A DNA stretch of 33,285 bases, from positions 1 through 33,285 of the forward strand of contig JANJTV010000126.1 in the NCBI GenBank assembly GCA_024710905.1, written 5' to 3'. Below, piece by piece: positions 1 through 6,899 of the stretch. A program made the position numbers and the translations under genes. The first letter of the stretch is position 1, and every line of letters begins with the position of its first letter. The notes under the pieces are model-generated. The model searched no databases, was not told where the DNA came from, and saw nothing but the letters and a program-made list of their open reading frames with translations. Source of the DNA: Anaerolineales bacterium (GTDB lineage Bacteria > Chloroflexota > Anaerolineae > Anaerolineales > Villigracilaceae).

Positions 1-1
1 T

Positions 2-1477
2 TACACGTTGGCTAGCGGTCCTGGAGTTTCGGAAGATGACCAGGATGTCGCCATGAAATGGCTGGAAAACATGGCTGCCAATCAGGGCTCCAAACCGGAA
101 GAACTCTTAACCAACCCTGAAGAACGCACCAGTGAAGCGCCTGACTGGCTTGGAAACCTTGGTGAAACGGAAACCCCGGCTGGTTCAGAATCTATGACTT
201 TGGATTCTGCCGAAACTCCCGCTGCACCCGAGGGAGAAGAGCTATCCCCGTTGGCCAGCGGTCCTGGCGTTTCGCAAGATGACCAGGATGACGCCATGAA
301 GTGGCTGGAAAGCCTGGCCGCCAACCAGGGCGCCAAACCGGAAGAATTGTTAACCACTCCCGATGAGCGTACCAGCGAAGCGCCAGATTGGCTTGGTTCA
401 TTGGGGGATGATGCTTCCCCGTTCCCCGCAACCGACCTGCCTGCCGAACAACCCCAGGCAGTTATGCCCGCTGCGGAAGATGAAGATGATAATGCCTGGC
501 TCGCCAACCTGATGCCAGTTGGTGAAACGCTTGAAGGTGGGGATACACCCGCCGGTGAGCCCGATGATGAAGAATTCCCCGTTGTTGGAACGCCAGGGGA
601 TTGGGCGACAGAACCCGCTCCCGATGCTGAACCTTCTTCTGTTGCCGATGAACTGCCGGCCTGGATGCGGGGCGAAACGGAAACCACAGACGAAGTGGTT
701 TTACCCGCCGCCGAAACCAGTAAACCTGGCTGGGTTCCTGACCAACCGGCAGACCCTGCTCCTGACACGGAGGGCGACCTGCCGGCCTGGATGCGTGGGG
801 AGGCAACGGATGAAACAGCTGAAACACCGGTGACTGGGGCTGTCGGGGAAGTTGGCGACTGGCTGAACCAATTGGATGCGCCTGCTGGCGATGCCATTTC
901 CGATGACGATACGCCTGCCACCTTCCCACCCGAAACGCTGGCTTCTGAAACAGCAGATGTGCCTGGCTGGGTGGAGGGCCTGACCCCTGAACCACCTGGT
1001 GGCCCGGAAGGGGAACTACCCGCCTGGTTAAAAGAAGAATCGGATGAACCGGTGGAAGCTGTTGAACCGGAACCGATTGCCGCCCAGCCGTTGGAATGGG
1101 TGCCTGCGGAGCAGACAGACTCTGTCGTGGCAGAGGAAAAATCAGAGCCGGTGGCTATTTTGCCATCCGAGCGTCTCGATGAATCCCAGGAGCGCATGCG
1201 ACAGGCCTCCATCCTGAATGACAAGGACGGGCCGATGTTGCAACAAGCGCGTGACCTGTTGGCGAGTGGCGACCTGGCCAATTCGATGGCTGAATACGGC
1301 CGCCTGATCAAAAAGGGCCGCCTGCTGGAAGAAACCATCTACGACTTGCAGGAGGCAACCTATAATCACCCTGTGGATGTGGTTGTCTGGCAGACCCTGG
1401 GCGATGCCTATATGCGCATGAACCGCCTGCAAGAAGCATTGGACGCCTACACAAAAGCCGAAGAATTGCTGCGCTAA
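2..1477 (+). CDS. TPR protein with acidic Trp-punctuated repeats (5' end missing)
   Basis: The frame is open from base 2, and the Leu codon TTG at 8 lies inside a repeat, so the true start is upstream of the window. Two copies of a repeat 81 codons apart begin with LASGPGVS (codons at 8 and 251) and share AMKWLE, AANQG and ERTSEAPDWLG. A long, acidic, Pro/Glu-rich, probably disordered stretch follows, punctuated by Trp motifs such as LPAWMRGE (twice), LPAWLKEE, PGWV and GDWLNQLD. The last ~90 residues are helical and TPR-like (QARDLLASGDLANSMAEYG and the region around LGDAYMRMNRLQEALDAY). The function is unknown. TPR domains usually bind proteins, and the Trp motifs may be short linear binding motifs (inference). 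A hairpin plus T-run follows the stop. The reading frame is certain; the product name is only descriptive. Confidence 0.85.
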   Translation, partial: YTLASGPGVSEDDQDVAMKWLENMAANQGSKPEELLTNPEERTSEAPDWLGNLGETETPAGSESMTLDSAETPAAPEGEELSPLASGPGVSQDDQDDAMKWLESLAANQGAKPEELLTTPDERTSEAPDWLGSLGDDASPFPATDLPAEQPQAVMPAAEDEDDNAWLANLMPVGETLEGGDTPAGEPDDEEFPVVGTPGDWATEPAPDAEPSSVADELPAWMRGETETTDEVVLPAAETSKPGWVPDQPADPAPDTEGDLPAWMRGEATDETAETPVTGAVGEVGDWLNQLDAPAGDAISDDDTPATFPPETLASETADVPGWVEGLTPEPPGGPEGELPAWLKEESDEPVEAVEPEPIAAQPLEWVPAEQTDSVVAEEKSEPVAILPSERLDESQERMRQASILNDKDGPMLQQARDLLASGDLANSMAEYGRLIKKGRLLEETIYDLQEATYNHPVDVVVWQTLGDAYMRMNRLQEALDAYTKAEELLR

Positions 1478-1503
1478 GTAAGGCAAGAGCAAAGTCCTGC
1501 TTA

Positions 1504-1512
1504 TGGTAGAAT
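1504..1512 (+). promoter_or_regulatory. Possible extended -10 promoter for ndk
   Basis: TGG followed by TAGAAT fits an extended -10 element (TGnTAnaaT). No convincing -35 hexamer lies 16-18 bp upstream. Transcription would begin near 1519, just at the hairpin that precedes the ndk ribosome-binding site. Motif match only. Confidence 0.35.
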
Positions 1513-1516
1513 TTCT

Positions 1517-1555
1517 GACTTGGGAGCCCGCAACAATCTCCCAAGTCATTTTTTT
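1517..1555 (+). terminator. Hairpin plus T7, terminator or attenuator before ndk
   Basis: GACTTGGGAG (1517-1526) pairs perfectly with CTCCCAAGTC (1538-1547) around an 11-nt loop, and seven Ts follow (1549-1555). The shape is an intrinsic terminator for the upstream TPR gene. The Shine-Dalgarno GGAGG of ndk begins right after the T-run, so the element lies in the ndk leader if the 1504-1512 promoter is used. Confidence 0.8.
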
Positions 1556-1564
1556 GGAGGATAT

Positions 1565-2020
1565 GTGGAAAAGTCTTTAGTACTGGTTAAGCCCGATGGC
1601 GTACAGCGCGGCCTGGTGGGCGAAGTAATTTCCCGCCTGGAACGGCGCGGCCTGCGCCTGGTGGCGGCCAAATTTATGCTGGTTCCCCGCGAACTGGCCG
1701 AAAAGCACTATGCTGCCCATCAGGGCAAAGGTTTTTATGCCGGGCTGATCGAATACATCACCTCTGCGCCGGTGATGGCGATGGTCTGGGAAGGCCCGCG
1801 TGCCATTGAGCTCATCCGTCAGACCATGGGCGCCACGCGGCCGTGGGAAGCGGCCCCCGGCACCATCCGACATGATTTTGCCGTGGAAGTAGGCCGTAAC
1901 ATCACCCATGCTTCCGACTCGGTGGAGAACGGTGAACTGGAGGCCAAGCTCTGGTTCAAGCCCGAAGAACTGGTCAGCTGGTCACGTGAAATTGACCGCT
2001 GGGTGTTCGAGGGCAAGTAA
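1565..2020 (+). CDS. ndk: Nucleoside diphosphate kinase
   Basis: This cytoplasmic enzyme transfers the gamma-phosphate of ATP to other (d)NDPs through a phospho-histidine. The N-terminus EKSLVLVKPDGVQRGLVGE and the block RNITHASDSVENGELE are family signatures. His115 is the phosphorylated residue and Lys9 the conserved ATP-site lysine. At 151 residues it has the normal length. The start is the GTG at 1565, four bases after GGAGG (1556-1560). The frame is open further upstream, but that would add residues encoded by the terminator hairpin and precede the conserved EKSLVLVKPDG start. The gene converges on rsfS and ends at a shared terminator. The assignment is secure. Confidence 0.97.
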   Translation: MEKSLVLVKPDGVQRGLVGEVISRLERRGLRLVAAKFMLVPRELAEKHYAAHQGKGFYAGLIEYITSAPVMAMVWEGPRAIELIRQTMGATRPWEAAPGTIRHDFAVEVGRNITHASDSVENGELEAKLWFKPEELVSWSREIDRWVFEGK

Positions 2021-2022
2021 AG

Positions 2023-2068
2023 CAGAATAAAAAACTCCCGGAGGATCCTCCGGGAGTTTTTTATTCTG
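2023..2068. terminator. Perfect 46-bp palindrome, bidirectional terminator
   Basis: The 46 bases from 2023 to 2068 are their own reverse complement: CAGAATAAAAAACTCCCGG on the left is mirrored on the right, with a GGATCC centre. Read either way it gives a GC-rich stem followed by TTTTTT, so it can end both ndk (+) and the convergent rsfS operon (-). Confidence 0.95.
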
Positions 2069-2076
2069 AAACCTGC

Positions 2077-2460
2077 TTATTGCAGGCGCAATAACACTTT
2101 GCCTTCATGCCAGAGTTCTTCCAGTTTGTAATACTCACGCTGTTCCGGGGCAAACAGGTGGACAATCACATCGCCAAAATCCACCACCAGCCAGCCCGCC
2201 TCGGGCAGGCCTTCCTTGCGACCCTTCCGGCCATGTACTTCCTTAACTTTTTCAATGGCTGCCGATGCCAGGGCGTCCAACATTCGGTCCGTGGTGCCAT
2301 TGCACAGGACGAAATAATCGGTAAATGAGACCACATTTTGCAGGTCCATGAGCAGGATGTTTTCGCCTTTTTTCTCTTCCAGGGCGTTAACAATCGTGTG
2401 GGCAAGTTCAAGTGTGTTCAGGGGATCACCTCGTGGTTGTGTCGTCGCCAAGCGGCGCAC
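2077..2460 (-). CDS. rsfS: Ribosomal silencing factor RsfS
   Basis: The RsfS/Iojap family binds ribosomal protein uL14 and blocks subunit joining when nutrients are scarce. The family blocks are clear: DLQNVVSFTDYFVLCNGTT, HGRKGRKEGLPEAGWLVVDF, then DVIVHLFAPEQREYYKLEELW, covering nearly the whole protein. The frame opens at GTG 2460, inside the end of thpR. The first ~13 residues (RRLATTQPRG...) are not family-like. The best ribosome-binding site, GAGGTG, instead lies just before CTG at 2421, four bases past the thpR stop, so the true start may be that CTG, giving 115 residues. It is co-transcribed with thpR. The family is certain, the start is not. Confidence 0.95.
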   Translation of the reverse strand: MRRLATTQPRGDPLNTLELAHTIVNALEEKKGENILLMDLQNVVSFTDYFVLCNGTTDRMLDALASAAIEKVKEVHGRKGRKEGLPEAGWLVVDFGDVIVHLFAPEQREYYKLEELWHEGKVLLRLQ

Positions 2461-3013
2461 TAAATAAAAGGGAATAAACAGCTCCGCCCGGTTTTAGTTC
2501 ACTGCGGAACAGGTGTATGGCATTCACACTGGCTGTGCCAAAGGACGGGACATTCATATTTTCAAGCAGGGTACGCAATGCAGGTGTATTCTCTGCGTGC
2601 GGTTTGACCCGGCCAATGGTCAGGTGCGGCGAGAAGGTTTTTTCCTCTGGAGGGTAGCCAATTTTTCCAGTGGCATTCTCGATGGTATGTACCAGGTGCT
2701 GCAGGCTGGCCGGGGCCTGGATGCCAATCCAGATCACGCGCGGGCGGCGCGGGTTGGGGAAGCAGCCCAGCCCGCCGATTTCCATATTGAAGGGTGGCAG
2801 GGCGGCAGCCTCGGTTGACAGGGTATGGTTGAGCAATTCCAATTGGTTGGGGGAAACGTCGCCCAGGAATTTAATTGTCAGGTGAATATTTTCCGGCGTC
2901 ACCCAGCGCACTGTATCCTCGGCCGCCCTGACCAACGGTGCAGTTTCTATTGCGATACGTTGTTTGATATCATCCGGAATATCTAACGCAATAAAGGCGC
3001 GAATTAAACCCAT
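2426..3013 (-). CDS. thpR: RNA 2',3'-cyclic phosphodiesterase (2H family)
   Basis: The 2H phosphoesterase family opens 2',3'-cyclic phosphates on RNA; the former name was 2'-5' RNA ligase. Two HxT motifs define it: HLT at residues 44-46 (ENIHLTIKFLGDV) and HLT at 130-132 (FSPHLTIGRVK). The N-terminus IRAFIALDIP is typical and the length of 195 residues is normal. The ATG at 3013 starts right at the conserved block. It lies 5 bp downstream of the response-regulator gene and is followed immediately by rsfS, so the three probably form one operon. The pairing with rsfS has no obvious functional logic beyond RNA and ribosome upkeep. Confidence 0.95.
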   Translation of the reverse strand: MGLIRAFIALDIPDDIKQRIAIETAPLVRAAEDTVRWVTPENIHLTIKFLGDVSPNQLELLNHTLSTEAAALPPFNMEIGGLGCFPNPRRPRVIWIGIQAPASLQHLVHTIENATGKIGYPPEEKTFSPHLTIGRVKPHAENTPALRTLLENMNVPSFGTASVNAIHLFRSELKPGGAVYSLLFSAPLGDDTTTR

Positions 3014-3018
3014 AATTC

Positions 3019-3399
3019 CTAATGTACAGTCAGGGCTTTCTCAATCGCCTGCTTCAAGTCCAGGAAGCCCACTGGCTTGGTCAGGTAAATCGAAGCGCCA
3101 GCATCCATCCCGGTCTTGATATCTGCAGGCATGCTTTTCGCCGAGACAACGATGACAGGGATGTTGGTCAGGGTCGGTTCACGCCGCATGTGTTTCAGTA
3201 CATCGATTCCAGAAACATCAGGCATCATCACATCCAGGATGACCAGGTCTGGTTTTTCGCTGGCCAGCAAGTTGATGGCCGGGCCGCCCGCATTGCTTTT
3301 TACCACGCGAAAACCGTTTACACGCATCATTTCGGCGAACAATTCTGCGGCATCGGGTTCGTCTTCAACAACCAGGACAGTTTTCTGAATCTCATTCAT
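3019..3399 (-). CDS. Single-domain response regulator (CheY-like)
   Basis: This is a 126-residue receiver domain with no output domain. The acidic pocket is VVEDE (residues 10-14), the phospho-acceptor is Asp56 in LVILDVMMPD, the switch Ser is 86 (VVSAKS) and the conserved Lys is 108 (YLTKP). I placed the start at ATG 3399 because GGAG lies seven bases upstream and the receiver fold begins there; the frame is open to 3441 but adds only a non-homologous tail. No histidine kinase gene is in the window, so its partner is unknown. It is the first gene of the thpR-rsfS operon. Such stand-alone receivers signal by protein contact. Confidence 0.93.
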   Translation of the reverse strand: MNEIQKTVLVVEDEPDAAELFAEMMRVNGFRVVKSNAGGPAINLLASEKPDLVILDVMMPDVSGIDVLKHMRREPTLTNIPVIVVSAKSMPADIKTGMDAGASIYLTKPVGFLDLKQAIEKALTVH

Positions 3400-3476
3400 T
3401 GACAGGCTCCAGTGCGATAAAAATAGCATAATCCAACCCAAAAGGCAAGGGGGTTTTATTTGTTACCAGTTAGGGA

Positions 3477-3512
3477 AATAAAAAGACCGGGTGCGGCGTA
3501 CACCACGGTCTT
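3477..3512 (-). terminator. Terminator of tRNA-Val
   Basis: Reading the minus strand from the tRNA, AAGACCG pairs with CGGTCTT and GGTG with CACC inside it (one bulged T), followed by TTTTATTT. This is a typical intrinsic terminator eight bases after the tRNA 3' end. Confidence 0.8.
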
Positions 3513-3519
3513 CAGGGTT

Positions 3520-3596
<77 letters not shown>

Positions 3597-3662
3597 TGAC
3601 TTGCGCGGCTGATTATATGCCAACAATCCAATTTTTGGCAAGGCAATTGGGGAAATGGCCGC

Positions 3663-4874
3663 TTAAGGGGCGGGGAGGAAGTCCCAGGGGTTAACCTTGC
3701 CATAGGAAGTATGCATCAACTCGAAGTGCAAGTGCGGACCGCTCGAGCGCCCGGTACTGCCCGAAGCGCCGATGACCGTTCCCTGGCCGGCACTCATTCC
3801 GCAAGTCAGGTTCAACACGCTCAGGTGGGCGTAAAGCGATTGCCAGCCGTTGCCGTGGTCAATCACAATCATATTGCCATAGCCCCAGTCGTTCCATCCC
3901 GCGTAGACGACAACGCCCGCATCAACAGCATAGATCGGTTCGCCAAGTTTGGCGGCGATATCCAGGCCGCGGTGGTTGGTCTCCGGGGAATAATCAAAGC
4001 CGGACAGGTAATGCCGGTCGGAGGGCCAGACAAAGCTGCCGAACCCTACTGCGCCGTCCGTCACGACACCGCAGGCGCCGGGGCCCATCTGACGGGCGAT
4101 GGCCGGGTTTTCGCGGGTCACACCGATCGGTGCGCTCCACGAAATAAACTGGCGCGACCCACCTGGCACAATCAGCCAGGTGCCAGGCTTAATATTCGGG
4201 TTGGTGAAATCGCCGATGGTAGCCGGGTCGAGATTATTTCCTGCATAGTTGATGATGGTTTCAGGTGTCACGCCGAAGAAGGTGGCAACACCGTTCAGCC
4301 CGTCGCCAGCTTGCCATTCGTAATATGTGCCATCCACCGGCAGGATGTTTAACTCCTGGCCGGGCTTCAGGTTATGCGGATCATCGCGCAGGATGTAGTA
4401 ATTGCCCCACAGGATGGTCTGCGGTTTCAGGCCATATTTCTCTGAAATACCAAAGACGGTATCGCCTTCCTGTACGGTGTAAAAGGTCAATTCCTCGCGT
4501 GGACGGTTGGGGATGGTGGTGTGGATCAGGGCCATGCGCGGGATACCCTTATAAGCCCCGGCAGTCTGTGGGATGAAACTGGCCTGTACGGCCGGGGTGG
4601 CAACCGGTTCTGTATTTTGCAGCGGGTTGTCGGCAGGGCTGGCATTCGCGCTGATCATGAAACTTTGCATGAACCAGACGACCAGGCCCAGGCCAATGAA
4701 CGTCAGCAGGGTTGCCCCAACGCGGGCAACGGTTTCGCCGAGGCCCAACTGGGCAATTACTTCCAGCAAGGGGCGGCTTGTTTTGTGGGAGGCAGGCTCG
4801 GGGGAGCCAGCTTCGAGCGCAGCGGGTTCCCCCTCCAGTTGCTGCGACGACATTTCATCAAATTGTTCACTCAT
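3663..4874 (-). CDS. Membrane-anchored LysM / M23 peptidoglycan hydrolase
   Basis: The protein has an acidic cytoplasmic N-terminus (1-40), one membrane segment around 52-74, a linker, a LysM domain at ~131-180 (YTVQEGDTVFGISEKYGL), a second LysM-like domain at ~183-237, and a C-terminal M23 domain from ~280. The zinc ligands and catalytic residues are visible: HRGLD (His301, Asp305), YAHL (His350) and HLHFE (His381, His383). M23 enzymes cut peptidoglycan cross-bridges or act as division and lysis factors. All active-site residues are present, so it should be active outside the membrane. The start ATG 4874 has a well-formed promoter just upstream. The gene stands alone between tRNA-Val and the MFS gene. 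Confidence 0.94.
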   Translation of the reverse strand: MSEQFDEMSSQQLEGEPAALEAGSPEPASHKTSRPLLEVIAQLGLGETVARVGATLLTFIGLGLVVWFMQSFMISANASPADNPLQNTEPVATPAVQASFIPQTAGAYKGIPRMALIHTTIPNRPREELTFYTVQEGDTVFGISEKYGLKPQTILWGNYYILRDDPHNLKPGQELNILPVDGTYYEWQAGDGLNGVATFFGVTPETIINYAGNNLDPATIGDFTNPNIKPGTWLIVPGGSRQFISWSAPIGVTRENPAIARQMGPGACGVVTDGAVGFGSFVWPSDRHYLSGFDYSPETNHRGLDIAAKLGEPIYAVDAGVVVYAGWNDWGYGNMIVIDHGNGWQSLYAHLSVLNLTCGMSAGQGTVIGASGSTGRSSGPHLHFELMHTSYGKVNPWDFLPAP

Positions 4875-4897
4875 TCTGGTTACCTTTATTAAAAATC

Positions 4898-4927
4898 ATC
4901 ATAACATGCCATTTTGGCAGGCGTCAA
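4898..4927 (-). promoter_or_regulatory. Sigma70-type promoter of the M23 gene, dyad in spacer
   Basis: On the minus strand TTGACG (4922-4927), an 18-bp spacer and TATGAT (4898-4903) make a good housekeeping promoter 24 bp upstream of the M23 start. The spacer contains TGCCA-AAA-TGGCA, a perfect inverted repeat that could be an operator. Confidence 0.65.
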
Positions 4928-4935
4928 GCAAAGGC

Positions 4936-6246
4936 TTAATTGGGATTAATCTGTGCATCTTCTTTTTTGCGCAGCCAGGGCGCGGCCAGATGAATGCTGC
5001 CAATACCAACCAGGCAGGTGATGGCGCAGATGCGAATGGCAACCGGTACGCCCCAGTTTTGAGCCATCCAGCCGACCAGCAGGCTGCCAAAGGGGGCGAT
5101 GCCCTGCAAGGCCCACAGGTAGGTGCTGAAGACGCGCCCGCGCAATTGGTTGGGAACCTCCAATTGGATGAGGGTGTTCATGGTGGCAAGCTGGGTTACG
5201 GTTCCCCAGCCGATCAGGATGAGCAGGATAAAGGCAATGGGGGTGCTGGTGGTAAAGCCGACGAAGAGCATGCTGGTGATAAAGGCCAGCTGGCCGAGCA
5301 GCAGCAGCAGGCCTTTGCGGCGCGGGTTAAACGCTGCAAGGATGACGGAGGCAATCAGCGCGCCGATGCCCTGGGCAATATACAGGGCGCTGTTGCGCGC
5401 GGCAACACTGGCGGAGGTGTCGCCTGCCTGGGCCAGCACATCCCTTGCAACGGCTGGAATCTGCTGGATGAAAGGGAAGCCGACCAGGCCAATCAGGGCA
5501 GACATGAGGATAAGCGTGCTGATGGCGGGGGTGTCGATAATATATTTTTGGCCTTCACGTAGTTCGAGCATCAGGTTGCGTTTGGCAGACGGTTCAGTGC
5601 TTTTGAATGGCGTCTGGACCATGAACAGGCCAACAATGACAATCAGGTAACTGAAAGCATTGACCAGGAAGGCGAGTCCTTCCCCCTGGTTTTCGATGAG
5701 CACAAGGAAAGGGGTGACGGCCATTGGCCCTATCAGGCGGGCGGCATTAAAGATGGTCGCCTGCAGGGCGATTGCGTTTGGCAGGGCAGGCTTGCCGACC
5801 AATTCGATTAGCATGGCTTGACGGGCGGTGATTTCGATGGCGTTGGCTGTGCCGAGGATGAGGGTCAGGATGAAGATTTGCCAGATATTAATCAGCCCGG
5901 TGATGGCAAGAATTCCCAGGCTGGCGGCCTGCAGCATCATCACGGCCTGCATGGCAATCACGGTCTTGCGTTTATCCATTCGTTCGACCAGGACGCCGCC
6001 GGGCAGGGCGAGGAACAGGGTTGGCAGGGTGGCGGCAAAACCAATCAACCCCAAGTCAAATGGTCGGCCGGAGAGTTTGTAAGCCAGGTAGGGCAGGGTG
6101 GTGCTTTGCATCCAGCTGCCAATCAGGGAAAGGAATTGCCCGACCCAAAAGATGAAAAAATCACGCGAAGCCAGGGCCGGGAAACGTTGGGCCAGTCGTT
6201 GTTGGAAGTTAGCCAGCATGGGGAAGGATGCACTCCGGTCGGTCAT
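4936..6246 (-). CDS. MFS exporter (EntS-like, MFS_3 type)
   Basis: The protein has 436 residues with about 12 hydrophobic segments. The opening RDFFIFWVGQFLSLIGSWMQ and the loop after helix 2 (LPGGVLVERMDKRKTV) match the EntS/MFS_3 subgroup of the major facilitator superfamily, which exports siderophores, drugs or other small molecules by proton antiport. The substrate cannot be read from the sequence. The start overlaps the end of the SRAP gene by 38 bases if ATG 6246 is used; ATG 6219 (MLANFQQ) is the alternative and still overlaps by 11. The overlap implies translational coupling in a DUF3048-SRAP-MFS operon. The family is well supported, the transport role is generic. Confidence 0.9.
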   Translation of the reverse strand: MTDRSASFPMLANFQQRLAQRFPALASRDFFIFWVGQFLSLIGSWMQSTTLPYLAYKLSGRPFDLGLIGFAATLPTLFLALPGGVLVERMDKRKTVIAMQAVMMLQAASLGILAITGLINIWQIFILTLILGTANAIEITARQAMLIELVGKPALPNAIALQATIFNAARLIGPMAVTPFLVLIENQGEGLAFLVNAFSYLIVIVGLFMVQTPFKSTEPSAKRNLMLELREGQKYIIDTPAISTLILMSALIGLVGFPFIQQIPAVARDVLAQAGDTSASVAARNSALYIAQGIGALIASVILAAFNPRRKGLLLLLGQLAFITSMLFVGFTTSTPIAFILLILIGWGTVTQLATMNTLIQLEVPNQLRGRVFSTYLWALQGIAPFGSLLVGWMAQNWGVPVAIRICAITCLVGIGSIHLAAPWLRKKEDAQINPN

Positions 6247-6883
6247 TGGCGGGGCTATTGACGAGGGTGGAAACAGGGTGTGCGGTCATCTCTTCAGCCG
6301 GGTACCGGGTGAGCAGGGCATTAAGTTCCTGGGGCTGGCGCGGGGACGGATCCAGCCATTGCGTGTAAACATTTGACGGTAGGATGACCGGCATACGGTT
6401 GTGCAGGCGCGACATCAGGCTGTTGGGTTCGGTGGTAATGATCGTGCAGGAACGGATGGAAGAACCATCCGGGCTGTGCCATTCGTCCCATAGGCCAGCG
6501 AAAGCAAATGGCATGCCCGAGACGAGGTGGATAAAGTGGGGCACTTTTGTTTTTTGGCCTTCAATGACCTGCCATTCGTAAAAGCCATTGGCAAAGATCA
6601 GGCAGCGTTTGTATTTGTAATTCCCCCGAAAGGAGGGTTTTTCGCCCAATGTTTCAGCGCGGGCATTAATCAGGCGGTTGCCAATGGCCGGGTCTTTACT
6701 CCAGGAGGGAATTAATCCCCAGGCAAAGAAATCGGCCTTGTTGCTGCCATCGTTGGGCAAGGCCAGCACGGGCTGGCTGGGGGCAATGTTGAAGCGCGGC
6801 ATGAACTGAGCCGGGAAAGTGACACCCGGCAGGAATTCGGCCAATTCGGCCGGGTCAATGGTCAGGGTAAAACGCCCGCACAT
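6209..6883 (-). CDS. SRAP family abasic-site DNA-protein crosslink protein (YedK/HMCES-like)
   Basis: SRAP proteins use the N-terminal Cys to form a stable thiazolidine link with abasic sites in single-stranded DNA, protecting stalled forks. All catalytic residues are visible: Cys2 (MCGRFT), Asn73 in INARAET, Glu103 in GFYEW and His161 in LHNRMPVIL. The block RFNIAPSQP is also typical. At 224 residues it is full length. The ATG at 6883 is preceded by AGGAG. Cys2 must be exposed by Met removal, which independently fixes the start. It lies 16 bp after the DUF3048 gene and overlaps the MFS gene. Confidence 0.96.
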   Translation of the reverse strand: MCGRFTLTIDPAELAEFLPGVTFPAQFMPRFNIAPSQPVLALPNDGSNKADFFAWGLIPSWSKDPAIGNRLINARAETLGEKPSFRGNYKYKRCLIFANGFYEWQVIEGQKTKVPHFIHLVSGMPFAFAGLWDEWHSPDGSSIRSCTIITTEPNSLMSRLHNRMPVILPSNVYTQWLDPSPRQPQELNALLTRYPAEEMTAHPVSTLVNSPANDRPECILPHAG

Positions 6884-6899
6884 AGGAACTCCTTTTTTT

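Noticed and set aside
82..1338. Long minus-strand open frame (418 codons) opposite the repeat protein
   Set aside because: It is Ser/Pro-rich low complexity produced by the Glu/Pro-rich coding strand, lacks a ribosome site and domains, and the plus-strand frame has clear repeats and TPRs.
4573..5562. Plus-strand open frame (329 codons) opposite the M23 and MFS genes
   Set aside because: It crosses the intergenic promoter and two well-supported genes, and its translation is Gly/Ala/Gln-rich without any domain.
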